From Pollutimonas sp963706785 (GTDB lineage Bacteria; Pseudomonadota; Gammaproteobacteria; Burkholderiales; Burkholderiaceae_B): 64,000 nucleotides of DNA. The notes beneath the pieces were generated by a model that was not told the origin of the DNA, searched no databases, and was given only the letters and a program-made list of their open reading frames with translations. A program made the position numbers and the translations under genes. Location of the stretch: contig CAVPNJ010000009.1 of assembly GCA_963706785.1 (NCBI GenBank), forward strand, positions 236,026 through 300,025, written 5' to 3'. This document shows, piece by piece, positions 8,749-17,779 of this stretch (its first letter is position 1; the number at the start of each line of letters is the position of its first letter).

Positions 8749-10328
8749 ATGAATTTATCGCCCCTGACTCGCTGCTGATCAACCGGAAAGATCTGGACTT
8801 CCTGCTCAATGACGTGCTGCAAATTCGGCAACTGCTGGAACGCGAGCGCTACACCGACCATTCGGCCGAGACATTCAAGGCGGCCATTGATACCGCGCAC
8901 AAGCTCGCCCAGGAACTGTTCGCTCCCCATAACCGCAAGGCTGACGAACATGAACCGAATTTTGATGGCGCTACGATCAGAACGCTCCCAGAAATAAAAA
9001 TTGCGGTCCAGGCTTTTGCCAAGGCCGGTTTTCTGGCCGCTACCCACGACTATGCGTTAGACGGCATGCAATTGCCTGTGACCGTCTCGCAATCGTGCCT
9101 GGCTCTATTTCGCGCTGCCAATGTCGGTACGTCGGCCTATTGTTTTTTGACCGCCGCAAATGCCAACCTGATTCGCGCGTCCGGCACCGAAGACCAGAGA
9201 CGCCGCTATCTGCCTGCACTGCTTCAGGCGCGTTGATGCCAACGGACTGGTGGGTGAATCTAACGATGTCTCGCTTGCCGGCCTGATTCATAAAATGGGT
9301 TATCGGGGCACGACGTCTACCATGCTTAGTTTCGGAGACCACGATGCGTACCTGGGCGAGCTTGTTGGCAACCCCGGCGAGGGCCTCATCTGCATGTTTC
9401 AAATGATGAACGGAGCGCGTATCGGAGTCGGCATGGGCGGCAGCATGCTGGCTTACACCGCTTACCTGCACGCGCTCGACTACGCCAAAAACCGAACGCA
9501 AGGCCGCGCGGTGGGTCAAAGCGACCCTGGCACGCCGCCTGTGGCCATCATTGAGCATGCCGATGTCCGGCGTATGCTACTCACACAAAAGAGCTATGTT
9601 GAAGGCGCCTTACATTTGTGCTTGTACGCCGCCCACCTTATCGACGACGAGAAGACCCATCCTGACGCCACCGCCCGACAAGAGGCGTCGCACGTGCTGG
9701 CCCTGCTCATCCCAATCGTTAAGTCATGGCCAGCACGCTACGGCTTGGCGGCAAATGATCTGGCTATTCAAGTGTACGGGGGTATGGCTACACTCGTGAA
9801 TATCCTGTTGAACAATTCTACCGCCACAACCGCCTTAATCAACTTCACGAAGGTACCCACGGCATCCAGAGCCTGGACTTGTTAAATCGAAAAGTCGGAA
9901 TGAAAAACGGCCTGCCTTTGAGGCAATTGCATGCGCGCGTCCAAGCGACGATCTCCCGAGCCCGCGCCACCCGGACTTCCGCCCTGCAGCATCAGTCTGA
10001 TCAGTTAGAAGCCGCCTGGGAAGAGCTGTTACAGACGACCGACGTGCTACTAATCGCCGCTACGAGCGATATACGGAAAGCGAGCGCCAATTCCGCCATG
10101 TATTTGGATATGTTCGGCCACCATGTACTGGCTTGGCTGTGGTTGGAACAAGCCACCATCGCCAACGACTCAATTAAACAGCAACCTCATCTTGCTGATT
10201 TCCATAAGGGAAAACTGGCAGCCTGCGCCTGGTTTTACCATACCGAACTGACACCTACGCATATCCAGCACCAGTTGCTGCGCGATATAGAGCAACATGC
10301 CCTTAACACTTCAGTGGAATGGCTGTAA
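8749..10328 (+). pseudogene. acyl-CoA dehydrogenase (DmdC-like), broken
   Basis: Pieces of one ~600-residue flavoprotein dehydrogenase are readable in three frames. Piece one (to ~9230) has DRKDLDFLLNDVL-like sequence and EDQRRRYLPALLQ. Piece two (from ~9230) begins VDANGLVGESNDVSLAGL and runs through MMNGARIGVGMG to IQVYGG. Piece three resumes at GYTREYPVEQFYRHNRL and HEGTHGIQSLDLL and ends at 10328. Between pieces one and two the whole flavin and substrate beta-domain (about 85 residues, where TEPxAGSS normally sits) is missing. A further base is missing in the G-run near 9777, and probably one T near 8755 just after the ATG at 8749. No function can remain. Confidence 0.88.
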
Positions 10329-10412
10329 GACAAGCGCATCGCGGCAAAACATCATTGCAGCAATTGATGTACAGAATTACGCGCCGCACCACAACGAACC
10401 AGATAGATAAGG

Positions 10413-10453
10413 AAAACCCAAAAGTTTGGACGCATGTCCAGCTTTTGGGTTTT
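10413..10453. terminator. bidirectional terminator between the dehydrogenase pseudogene and gltA
   Basis: AAAACCCAAAAG (10413-10424) pairs perfectly with CTTTTGGGTTTT (10442-10453), with a second short stem TGGAC/GTCCA inside. T-rich ends occur on both strands, so it can stop transcripts from both converging sides. Confidence 0.85.
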
Positions 10454-10506
10454 AGTTCAATGCAGTATCTTCGCAGTCGATTGACTACTTTCCTGTGCCC
10501 GTCAGG

Positions 10507-11817
10507 CTAGACCCGATCTGCTGGTAGGTCACGCGTGACCGAACCCGTGTACAACTGGCGTGGGCGGCCGATTTTGTATTCAGGATCGGAAAGCATTTCA
10601 TTCCATTGAGCGATCCAACCGACGGTACGAGCCAATGCAAAAATGGCGGTAAACAAGGAAGTGGGAATGCCGATGGCGCGCTGCACGATGCCGGAGTAGA
10701 AGTCGACATTCGGGTAAAGCTTGCGCTCTACGAAATACGGATCTTCAAGAGCGATGCGCTCCAGTTCCATTGCAAGCTTGAACAAGGGGTCGTTTTCCAG
10801 ACCCAAAGCTGAAAGAACTTCTTTGCAGGTTTCTTGCATGAGCTTGGCGCGCGGGTCGTAGTTCTTGTAGACGCGGTGACCAAAACCCATCAGGCGCACG
10901 CCCGAATTCTTGTCCTTGACCTTCTCCATGAACTCGCCGACTTTCTCGATGCCGCCGTTGGCCTGGAGTTCTTCGAGCATTTGCAGGCAAGCTTCGTTGG
11001 CACCGCCATGAGCAGGCCCCCACAAGCACGCAACACCGGCGGCAATCGCGGCAAAAGGGTTAGTTCCCGACGATCCGCAGAGACGCACCGTAGAGGTCGA
11101 CGCATTTTGTTCGTGATCTGCATGCAAGATGAAGATGCGATCAAGGGCGCGTTCGACCACTTCGTTGACCTTGTACTCTTCGCAAGGCGTAGCAAACATC
11201 ATGCGCAGGAAGTTGCCCGTGTAGGATAAGTCGTTCTGCGGATAAATATACGGCTGGCCCTGCGAATACTTGTACGCCATGGCAACCAGGGTTGGCATTT
11301 TTGCGATCAGGCGAATTGCCGACACATGCCGGTGGTACGGGTTAGTGATGTCAGTGGAATCGTGATAAAACGCCGACAATGCGCCGACCAGGCCGGTCAG
11401 TACCGCCATGGGATGTGCATCACGACGGAAGCCGCGCAGAAAGAAATGCAACTGTTCGTTAACCATGGTGTGATGGGTAACCAGCGAATCGAATTCGGAT
11501 TTTTCCGTACCGTTAGGCAGATCGCCATTCAGGATCAGGTAGCAGATATCCATGAAATCGCATTTTTGTGCGAGCTGATCGATAGGATAGCCGCGATACA
11601 ACAATTCGCCTTTATCGCCATCGATGTAAGTAATCGCTGATTCGCACGAAGCAGTGGCCATAAAGCCCGGATCGTAGGTAAACATACCGGTCTGACCGTA
11701 CAGCTTGCGGATATCGATTACTTCAGGACCGACTGTTCCCTTATAGACCGGGAATTCGATCGGTGCACTGTCATCGGAAAATGACAGTGTGGCTTTCTTA
11801 TCTGACAATTGCATCAC
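10507..11817 (-). CDS. gltA: citrate synthase
   Basis: Condenses acetyl-CoA with oxaloacetate to citrate at the TCA cycle entry. 436 residues, the length of the hexameric, NADH-sensitive type II enzyme. Catalytic elements are visible: HADHEQNAST, the CLWGPAHGGANEA segment, GFGHRVYKNYDPRA, and the late Asp region PNVDFYSGI. It is last in the leftward sdhC-D-A-B-E-gltA series, 15 bases after sdhE, and is followed by a strong terminator. The frame is intact. Confidence 0.97.
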   Translation of the reverse strand: MMQLSDKKATLSFSDDSAPIEFPVYKGTVGPEVIDIRKLYGQTGMFTYDPGFMATASCESAITYIDGDKGELLYRGYPIDQLAQKCDFMDICYLILNGDLPNGTEKSEFDSLVTHHTMVNEQLHFFLRGFRRDAHPMAVLTGLVGALSAFYHDSTDITNPYHRHVSAIRLIAKMPTLVAMAYKYSQGQPYIYPQNDLSYTGNFLRMMFATPCEEYKVNEVVERALDRIFILHADHEQNASTSTVRLCGSSGTNPFAAIAAGVACLWGPAHGGANEACLQMLEELQANGGIEKVGEFMEKVKDKNSGVRLMGFGHRVYKNYDPRAKLMQETCKEVLSALGLENDPLFKLAMELERIALEDPYFVERKLYPNVDFYSGIVQRAIGIPTSLFTAIFALARTVGWIAQWNEMLSDPEYKIGRPRQLYTGSVTRDLPADRV

Positions 11818-11832
11818 ATTTTTCCTTAAAAA

Positions 11833-12093
11833 TTAGAGCTTCTGCATTTGCGTGACGAGACGACGAATGTCGGGCGTGTCATATACGCCATCCAAGTCTT
11901 CGCGAGCAAGTAATACATCAAGCAATTCGTTGTCGTCCATCTCGAACAGTAAGGTCAAGGCGGTTACATCGATATCGGTTAGTTCTGCTTCGTATTGATC
12001 TAAAAATTTGGTAATGATTAGATCATTCTCCAGCAAACCCCGACGCGCTCGCCACCGCAGGCGGGCGCGCTCTAGTTCAGACAACGTTCTCAT
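11833..12093 (-). CDS. sdhE: SdhE, succinate dehydrogenase flavin assembly factor
   Basis: 86-residue soluble factor of the YgfY/CptB family that promotes covalent attachment of FAD to SdhA. The diagnostic RGxxE motif is present as RRGLLEND near residue 19, followed by the helical segment ELTDIDVTALTLLFEMDD. It lies between sdhB and gltA with 14-15 base gaps, the usual betaproteobacterial order, so it is made together with its client. Confidence 0.92.
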   Translation of the reverse strand: MRTLSELERARLRWRARRGLLENDLIITKFLDQYEAELTDIDVTALTLLFEMDDNELLDVLLAREDLDGVYDTPDIRRLVTQMQKL

Positions 12094-12107
12094 CGGCTAT
12101 CCAAACC

Positions 12108-12824
12108 CTATATAGTCCGGCGCACCAGCAGTTCCTTGATCTTGCCAATCGCGGCTGATGGATTCAGCCCCTTAGGACAGACGTCGGCACAATTCATGAT
12201 GGTATGGCAGCGGAACAAACGATACGGATCCTCGAGGTTATCGAGGCGTTCGCCGGTGGCTTCATCGCGGCTGTCCGCAATAAAGCGGTATGCCTGCAGC
12301 AAGCCGGCAGGCCCCACAAACTTATCGGGATTCCACCAGAAAGAAGGACATGCTGTGGAACAGCACGCACATAGAATGCATTCGTACAGGCCGTTGAGTT
12401 CGTCGCGCGCTTCAGGCGTTTGCAGACGTTCTTTTTCTGGAGGCGGCTGATCGTTGATCAAGAAGGGTTTGATCGAATGATACTGATTGAAAAAGTGCGT
12501 CATGTCGACGATAAGGTCGCGCACCACTGGCAAACCGGGTAGCGGCTTAAGGACTACAGGCTCTTTCAGTTCGAGCATATTGGTGGTGCAGGCCAGACCG
12601 TTTTTGCCATTGATATTCATGGCGTCGGACCCGCATACCCCTTCGCGGCAAGAGCGGCGGATTGCCAGACTGTCGTCGACGTCGTTCTTGATGCGGATGA
12701 TGGCATCGAGCAGCATCTTGTCAGTCGGCTGGAGCTCGACTTCGAGCTTTTGCATGTATGGACGCTCGTCCTTATCGGGATCGTAGCGATAGATTTCAAA
12801 CTTAACGGTGCGTTTTTGACTCAT
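12108..12824 (-). CDS. sdhB: succinate dehydrogenase iron-sulfur subunit
   Basis: 238-residue electron-transfer subunit carrying three Fe-S centres between SdhA and the membrane quinone site. Cysteine clusters are easy to see: CREGVCGSDA...C near residue 60 for the 2Fe-2S centre, CILCACCSTACPSFWW near 150 for the 4Fe-4S centre and CHTIMNCADVCPKGLNP near 205 for the 3Fe-4S centre. It is 13 bases downstream of sdhA in the operon. Confidence 0.97.
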   Translation of the reverse strand: MSQKRTVKFEIYRYDPDKDERPYMQKLEVELQPTDKMLLDAIIRIKNDVDDSLAIRRSCREGVCGSDAMNINGKNGLACTTNMLELKEPVVLKPLPGLPVVRDLIVDMTHFFNQYHSIKPFLINDQPPPEKERLQTPEARDELNGLYECILCACCSTACPSFWWNPDKFVGPAGLLQAYRFIADSRDEATGERLDNLEDPYRLFRCHTIMNCADVCPKGLNPSAAIGKIKELLVRRTI

Positions 12825-12837
12825 TTCGATATCCTGC

Positions 12838-14613
12838 TTAGAAGGTCCGCGCTTTGGGCGGGAAGCTGTCTACGGTTAGCGGTTTCATTTGCACCGGCTT
12901 GTATTCGAGACGGCTGCCTTCGGAGAACCACATTGTGTGACGCAACCAGTTCGCGTCATCGCGCTCTGGAAAATCGTTCAAGGCATGCGCACCGCGGCTT
13001 TCTGTGCGATTTGCTGCCGATTTGGTCGTTGCCCGAGCAACTTCGATCATGTTGGTCACTTCGAGAGCTTCAATGCGAGCTGTGTTGAAGACCTGGGACT
13101 TGTCTTTGAAATAGATGTTTTCAACCTGAGGTACCAGGCTTTCAATGGCATCGACGCCCTTGTTTAACAGGTCGATCGTACGGAACACACCACAGTGATG
13201 CTGCATGGCAACGCGAATGGCATTACCGACATCCTGCGTTTTCTCGCCGCCAGTGCGGGTTTCGAGCCTATTGATCCGGTCAAGCGAGAAGTCGATAGAC
13301 GATTCTGGAATTGGCTGATGAGCATGCTGGCGTTCGGGATGCGACTCGACGATGTGATTGCCCGCCGAACGACCGAACACGATCAGGTCAAGCAAGGAAT
13401 TCGTGCCCAGACGGTTAGCGCCGTGCACTGAAGTTGCCGCACATTCGCCAATAGCGTACAGCCCATTGACTGTCGTGGTTTCGCCATTGGCAACGCTGAC
13501 AACCTGACCGTAAATATTGGTCGGGATGCCGCCCATCTGATAATGGATGGTTGGCACCACTGGAATTGGATCCTTGATTGGATCTACGTTCGCAAACTTG
13601 ATCGCGATCTCGCGGATCGATGGGAGACGTTTCTGTATGGTCTCAGCACCTAAGTGATCGAGCTTTAGCACCACATAGCTGCCATCACCACAACCACGGC
13701 CTTCCTTGATTTCCTGGTCCATGGAACGCGAGACAAAGTCGCGCGGGGCCAGGTCTTTCAGGGTAGGCGCATAACGCTCCATGAAGCGCTCGCCATCCTT
13801 GTTCAGCAAAATACCGCCTTCGCCGCGCACACCTTCGGTGATCAGCACGCCCGCGCCGGCGACGCCGGTGGGGTGGAATTGCCAGAACTCCATGTCTTGC
13901 AAAGGAAAGCCTGCACGAGCCGCCATTCCGAGACCGTCGCCCGTATTGATGAAAGCGTTGGTCGAAGCTGCCCAGATGCGCCCTGCCCCGCCCGTAGCCA
14001 GTACGGTTTGCTTGGCTTCAAGCACATATATTTCGCCGGTTTCCATTTCGAGGGCGGTAACGCCCAGTACATCGCCCGCTTCGTTACGCAGGAGGTCGAG
14101 TGCCATCCATTCGACGAAAAACTGGGTACGTGCGGCAACGTTACGCTGATACAGCGTATGCAGCATGGCGTGCCCGGTGCGGTCAGCGGCAGCACAGGCA
14201 CGCTGTACGGGCTTCTCGCCGAAATTAGCAGTGTGACCGCCGAACGGACGCTGATAGATCGTGCCGTCGGGGTTGCGATCGAAGGGCATGCCGAAATGTT
14301 CAAGCTCGTAGACCGCATTAGGTGCTTCGCGGCACATGAACTCGATGGCGTCCTGGTCACCGAGCCAGTCGGAGCCCTTGACGGTATCGTACATATGCCA
14401 ATACCAATTGTCTTCGCTCATGTTGCCCAGCGATGCACTTACGCCGCCCTGGGCAGCCACCGTATGGGAGCGCGTCGGGAACACTTTGGTTAATACTGCG
14501 ACGGACAAGCCCGCCTGCGCCAGTTGCAATGAGCAACGCATGCCGGCACCGCCGGCGCCTACGACCACCACATCAAATTGGCGGCGCGGTAAGGAATTTT
14601 TGACAGCAGCCAC
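12838..14613 (-). CDS. sdhA: succinate dehydrogenase flavoprotein subunit
   Basis: 591-residue catalytic subunit oxidising succinate to fumarate. The FAD-binding N-terminus is VVVVGAGGAGMRCSLQLAQ. The histidine that carries covalent FAD lies in SHTVAAQGGVSASLGN. Substrate and catalytic segments HPTGVAGAGVLITEGVRGEG and the late HGANRLGTNSLLDLIVFGR are present. It starts 3 bases after the sdhD stop, suggesting coupled translation, and depends on the downstream sdhE product for flavinylation. Confidence 0.97.
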   Translation of the reverse strand: MAAVKNSLPRRQFDVVVVGAGGAGMRCSLQLAQAGLSVAVLTKVFPTRSHTVAAQGGVSASLGNMSEDNWYWHMYDTVKGSDWLGDQDAIEFMCREAPNAVYELEHFGMPFDRNPDGTIYQRPFGGHTANFGEKPVQRACAAADRTGHAMLHTLYQRNVAARTQFFVEWMALDLLRNEAGDVLGVTALEMETGEIYVLEAKQTVLATGGAGRIWAASTNAFINTGDGLGMAARAGFPLQDMEFWQFHPTGVAGAGVLITEGVRGEGGILLNKDGERFMERYAPTLKDLAPRDFVSRSMDQEIKEGRGCGDGSYVVLKLDHLGAETIQKRLPSIREIAIKFANVDPIKDPIPVVPTIHYQMGGIPTNIYGQVVSVANGETTTVNGLYAIGECAATSVHGANRLGTNSLLDLIVFGRSAGNHIVESHPERQHAHQPIPESSIDFSLDRINRLETRTGGEKTQDVGNAIRVAMQHHCGVFRTIDLLNKGVDAIESLVPQVENIYFKDKSQVFNTARIEALEVTNMIEVARATTKSAANRTESRGAHALNDFPERDDANWLRHTMWFSEGSRLEYKPVQMKPLTVDSFPPKARTF

Positions 14614-14616
14614 GGC

Positions 14617-15001
14617 TTATAAACTCCAGAGAATTTTTGCAAAATAGACGACGGCACCGACCAGCCATAGGATGGTCAGCACTTGCAGGAATAGGCGCAG
14701 GCCAGCAGAACGGACGTAGTCCATCCAGATGTCGCGCACGCCGATCCAGGCATGCCAGGCGAGCGACAGGAAAGCAAGCGTTGCCAGCAATGACCCGACG
14801 GGCATTCCAAAGAATGTAAAGGTAAAAAGGTGACGCCAGTTCTCGAAATTCATTTCAGGAAGTGAAAATGATTCCGAAAAATAGCACCAGCGTATACAGA
14901 GCCATGATGACCGCAGTAACGCGCTGAGCGATGAAATCGATAGTGCCGTAATGGGCACCCACGACCAGGCGTTTCGTGCCAAGACGTTCTTGAGTCGCCA
15001 T
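14617..15001 (-). CDS. sdhD: succinate dehydrogenase membrane anchor SdhD, frameshifted
   Basis: Membrane subunit binding quinone and haem with SdhC. From ATG 15001 the frame reads MATQERLGTKRLVVGAHYGT and IDFIAQRVTAVIMALYTLVL, the standard N-terminus and first helix, then meets TGA at 14857-14855 after 48 residues. The rest (NFENWRHLFTFTFFGMPVGS, the second helix ending LAWHAWIGVRDIW, and the third helix to AKILWSL) is in another frame from about 14853. A base is missing near 14858-14863. Restored length would be ~125 residues, as expected. The start overlaps the sdhC stop by one base (TAATG). All other genes of the operon are intact, so a sequencing error is likely. Confidence 0.88.
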
Positions 15002-15414
15002 TACCACACCCCAAACAATTTAAGACCGAAAACTACTGTCAGCGCCAGACTGACGCCTAATACCAAGCCCGCTGTCTTTTGGGCGGAGTGCTTGTCATTA
15101 GCAATGTGTAGATCGAGAACAAGGTAACGAATTCCCGCACAGAAATGATGCAGGTAGCCCCAGATGAGGGCCAGAAGGATCAGCTTGCACACAGGATTGG
15201 CAACCCAGGCTTGAATGCTTGCATAGCTATCGGGCGACGTCACGCTTAGGGCGAACAGGGGCAAGATAATCACAGGCAAACAGACAAACAATAAGGCGCC
15301 GCTGATGCGGTGCAAAATTGACGTTTTTCCTGCCAGGGGCAGGCGATAGCTCATTATCTGCGGAATGCTGAGATTGCGAAACTGCGGACGTGGCTTTGAA
15401 GCTGAATCGGACAT
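15001..15414 (-). CDS. sdhC: succinate dehydrogenase cytochrome b556 subunit
   Basis: 137-residue membrane anchor with three predicted helices. Landmarks are the N-terminal quinone-site region YRLPLAGKTSILHRISGALL, with the conserved S-x-x-H-R-x-S-G, and HHFCAGIRYLVLDLH, where the haem-ligand histidine lies. It is first in the sdhCDABE-gltA series and is preceded, 92 bases upstream on the same strand, by the gntR gene. Confidence 0.95.
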   Translation of the reverse strand: MSDSASKPRPQFRNLSIPQIMSYRLPLAGKTSILHRISGALLFVCLPVIILPLFALSVTSPDSYASIQAWVANPVCKLILLALIWGYLHHFCAGIRYLVLDLHIANDKHSAQKTAGLVLGVSLALTVVFGLKLFGVW

Positions 15415-15506
15415 GATGGCCTCGAGTTATAACAAAATTATTGCAAAGGGCGACTAGTATTTTCGCCTATTTAGGGACGGTGTATCAAATGGACTAAAAA
15501 CCCTAG

Positions 15507-16277
15507 CTAATTCAAGCTGTTTTTGTAATAGAACCTTTCGGTGACGTACAGGCCCCGACGCACTTCCATGGGCCGATCTCCGTAGGTGTATGAGACTCGC
15601 TCGACCTGCAGCAAGGGATTGCCATGAGCGATTTTCAGTGTGTCAGCTTGTTCTTGAGTGGCTGCGACGGCGCGTATTTTTTCGTCGGCACGAACCATAC
15701 TGACACCGAATTCAGATTCGAAAAGACCATACAGCGGACCGCGATAACGGCCCAACGATTCTGCAGTAAGGCCTTTAAAGACAGCGCCAGGCAACCAGAT
15801 GTCATCCAGTATTGTAGGCGTCTGGTCGAATGAAAGCAGACGGCGCATATTGACAACCATATCCGCTGTGCGCAAATCGAGAAGGGCCGCGATGTCGGCG
15901 GGCGCCTTCACACGACGGCATTCCAGAATCTTGCTGCCGGACACAGACTGCTTGCCGTCGTCGGGGGTAAGACGCAAAAACCGGAAGCGTACTTTGGCCT
16001 CGTGGTGAGTTGCCACAAACGTGCCCTTGCCCTGCCGCCTTAACAATAGGTTTTCAGCTGCCAGTTCGTCGATTGCCTTGCGCACTGTTCCCTGGCTTAC
16101 CTGAAAGCGAGCGGCCAGTTCGAGCTCGCTAGGGATGGCCTCGCCCGGCTTCCATTCACCACGATCAAGACTTTGCAGCAGCAGGCTTTTGATTTGCTGA
16201 TACAACGGACTGAACGCCGCACTGCTTGCGGAGCGGTCAGAGTCGGAGGCCCGATCAGAGGTGGGGTTATTGGACAT
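15507..16277 (-). CDS. GntR-family regulator (HutC/UTRA type) of the TCA block
   Basis: 256 residues. The N-terminal winged helix (residues ~22-90) has PLYQQIKSLLL, GEAIPSELELAARFQVSQGT and RQGKGTFVA. The C-terminal UTRA ligand domain ends in QVERVSYTYGDRPMEVRRGL. I chose ATG 16277 because it leaves a normal GntR N-terminus; a frame 23 codons longer exists. It sits between mdh (divergent) and sdhC (same strand). A 21-bp palindrome 99 bases upstream of its start is repeated exactly before acnB, so it probably represses or senses a TCA intermediate for these genes. Confidence 0.88.
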   Translation of the reverse strand: MSNNPTSDRASDSDRSASSAAFSPLYQQIKSLLLQSLDRGEWKPGEAIPSELELAARFQVSQGTVRKAIDELAAENLLLRRQGKGTFVATHHEAKVRFRFLRLTPDDGKQSVSGSKILECRRVKAPADIAALLDLRTADMVVNMRRLLSFDQTPTILDDIWLPGAVFKGLTAESLGRYRGPLYGLFESEFGVSMVRADEKIRAVAATQEQADTLKIAHGNPLLQVERVSYTYGDRPMEVRRGLYVTERFYYKNSLN

Positions 16278-16375
16278 GAGACAAAGTCGATTCGGTATGG
16301 GCCAAGCGTATTTAAAAGCGAGATTTAACGCCCGCCATTTTCGCATGCTTGAGACTTTCTGTCTAACACTCTTAT

Positions 16376-16396
16376 GTCTTATATAAGATATAAGAC
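16376..16396. promoter_or_regulatory. 21-bp palindromic operator, copy 1 (gntR/mdh)
   Basis: Half-sites GTCTTATAT and ATATAAGAC, exact inverted copies, surround AAG. It lies between divergent gntR and mdh. The identical 21 bases occur at 26169-26189 before acnB. Position next to a GntR gene and this half-site design suggest its binding site. Confidence 0.8.
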
Positions 16397-16567
16397 GTTT
16401 GACGCGTCCATTGATTTTCTATAATCTACTATGTTGTAGCTGCATGCGTGCATGTCTTTCATCGGCCGGAAACTTCGCGCCTGAACGTCGCGTATATCGA
16501 CAGCCAAAAGAATTACACTGTCATTTCTCTGTACTCACTCATTGTTAATACCCACGGGAGATCCTTC

Positions 16568-17557
16568 ATGTCCAAACCCGCCATGCGTGTCGCCGTCACC
16601 GGCGCTGCCGGCCAAATCGGTTACGCCTTGCTATTTCGTATCGCCTCTGGCGAGATGCTAGGAAAAGATCAACCCGTCATTCTCCAGTTGCTGGAAATTC
16701 CGGACGAGAAAGCTCAAAAGGCGCTTAAAGGCGTCATGATGGAACTTGACGATTGCGCATTTCCTTTGCTGGCGGGAATGACTGCACATAGCGACGCGCG
16801 CGAAGCCTTCAAAGACGTTGATATCGCTTTGCTGGTAGGCGCACGCCCTCGCGGCCCCGGCATGGAACGTAAAGATCTGCTGCAAGTCAATGCCCAGATC
16901 TTTACCGCCCAGGGTAAGGCACTTAACGACGTAGCAAGCCGCAACGTAAAAGTCTTGGTAGTGGGCAATCCCGCCAATACCAATGCCTACATTGCAATGA
17001 AGTCGGCCCCCGACCTCCCTGCCAAGAACTTTACCGCCATGCTGCGTCTGGATCACAACCGTGCCCTGTCGCAATTGGCCGCGAAGTCCGGTAAGGCCGT
17101 TGCCGATATCGAGAACTTGATCGTATGGGGCAACCATTCGCCTACCATGTATCCCGATACCCGTTTTGCCACCGTCGGCGGCGCAAGCTTGCCCGCCTTG
17201 ATCAACGATGAGGCTTGGAATCGCGACACCTTCATACCTACCGTCGGCAAACGCGGCGGCGCCATCATTGAGGCCCGCGGCTTGTCGTCTGCTGCCTCGG
17301 CAGCCAATGCAGCCATCGACCACATCCGCGACTGGGTACTTGGTTCGAACGGCAAGTGGGTCACCATGGGCGTTCCTTCTGACGGTTCCTATGGCATTCC
17401 TGAAGGCATCATTTACGGCGTGCCCGTCACGACTGCCAACGGCGAATACGCTCGTGTGGAAGGCCTGGAAATTGACGCCTTCTCGCGCGAACGCATGGAC
17501 TTCACCTTGAAAGAACTGCTCGAAGAGCGCGATGGGGTACAGGAACTACTGAAATAA
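16568..17557 (+). CDS. mdh: malate dehydrogenase
   Basis: Oxidises malate to oxaloacetate with NAD in the TCA cycle. 329 residues, the length of the betaproteobacterial (cytosolic-type) enzyme. The Rossmann motif is VAVTGAAGQIGYALL, the substrate arginine loop GARPRGPGMERKDLL, NPANTNAY binds nucleotide, and the catalytic His is in VWGNHSPTMYPD. I chose ATG 16568 because the protein then starts MSKPAMRVAVTGAAG; a longer frame from 16448 lacks support. It is divergent from gntR across the palindrome and followed by a terminator. Confidence 0.97.
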   Translation: MSKPAMRVAVTGAAGQIGYALLFRIASGEMLGKDQPVILQLLEIPDEKAQKALKGVMMELDDCAFPLLAGMTAHSDAREAFKDVDIALLVGARPRGPGMERKDLLQVNAQIFTAQGKALNDVASRNVKVLVVGNPANTNAYIAMKSAPDLPAKNFTAMLRLDHNRALSQLAAKSGKAVADIENLIVWGNHSPTMYPDTRFATVGGASLPALINDEAWNRDTFIPTVGKRGGAIIEARGLSSAASAANAAIDHIRDWVLGSNGKWVTMGVPSDGSYGIPEGIIYGVPVTTANGEYARVEGLEIDAFSRERMDFTLKELLEERDGVQELLK

Positions 17558-17571
17558 TCCCTGTTCTGAAG

Positions 17572-17600
17572 CAAGGCCCGGTAATGCGGGCCTTGTTTTT
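17572..17600 (+). terminator. mdh terminator
   Basis: CAAGGCCCG (17572-17580) pairs with CGGGCCTTG (17587-17595) around a 6-base loop and is followed by TTTTT, a textbook intrinsic terminator 15 bases after the mdh stop. Confidence 0.93.
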
Positions 17601-17779
17601 ATGCCCCACTAAAGCAGGCGCATTGTCCCCGAAAAGACATTCTGATATCACTCAGTACATTAGAGTCTTAGGGGGCTCTGGCCACGCCGGGCAGCTGACG
17701 CCGATAAATCAACGCGACGTCAAGTGCCCGGCAACTACCCACTCCATACCGGCCAAAGCAGCCATTTCCGGAGACCTTC

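Noticed and set aside
14617..14982. SdhD starting at ATG 14982 as one 121-residue frame
   Set aside because: The first 43 residues of that frame are nonsense; the true SdhD N-terminus is encoded from ATG 15001 in another frame.
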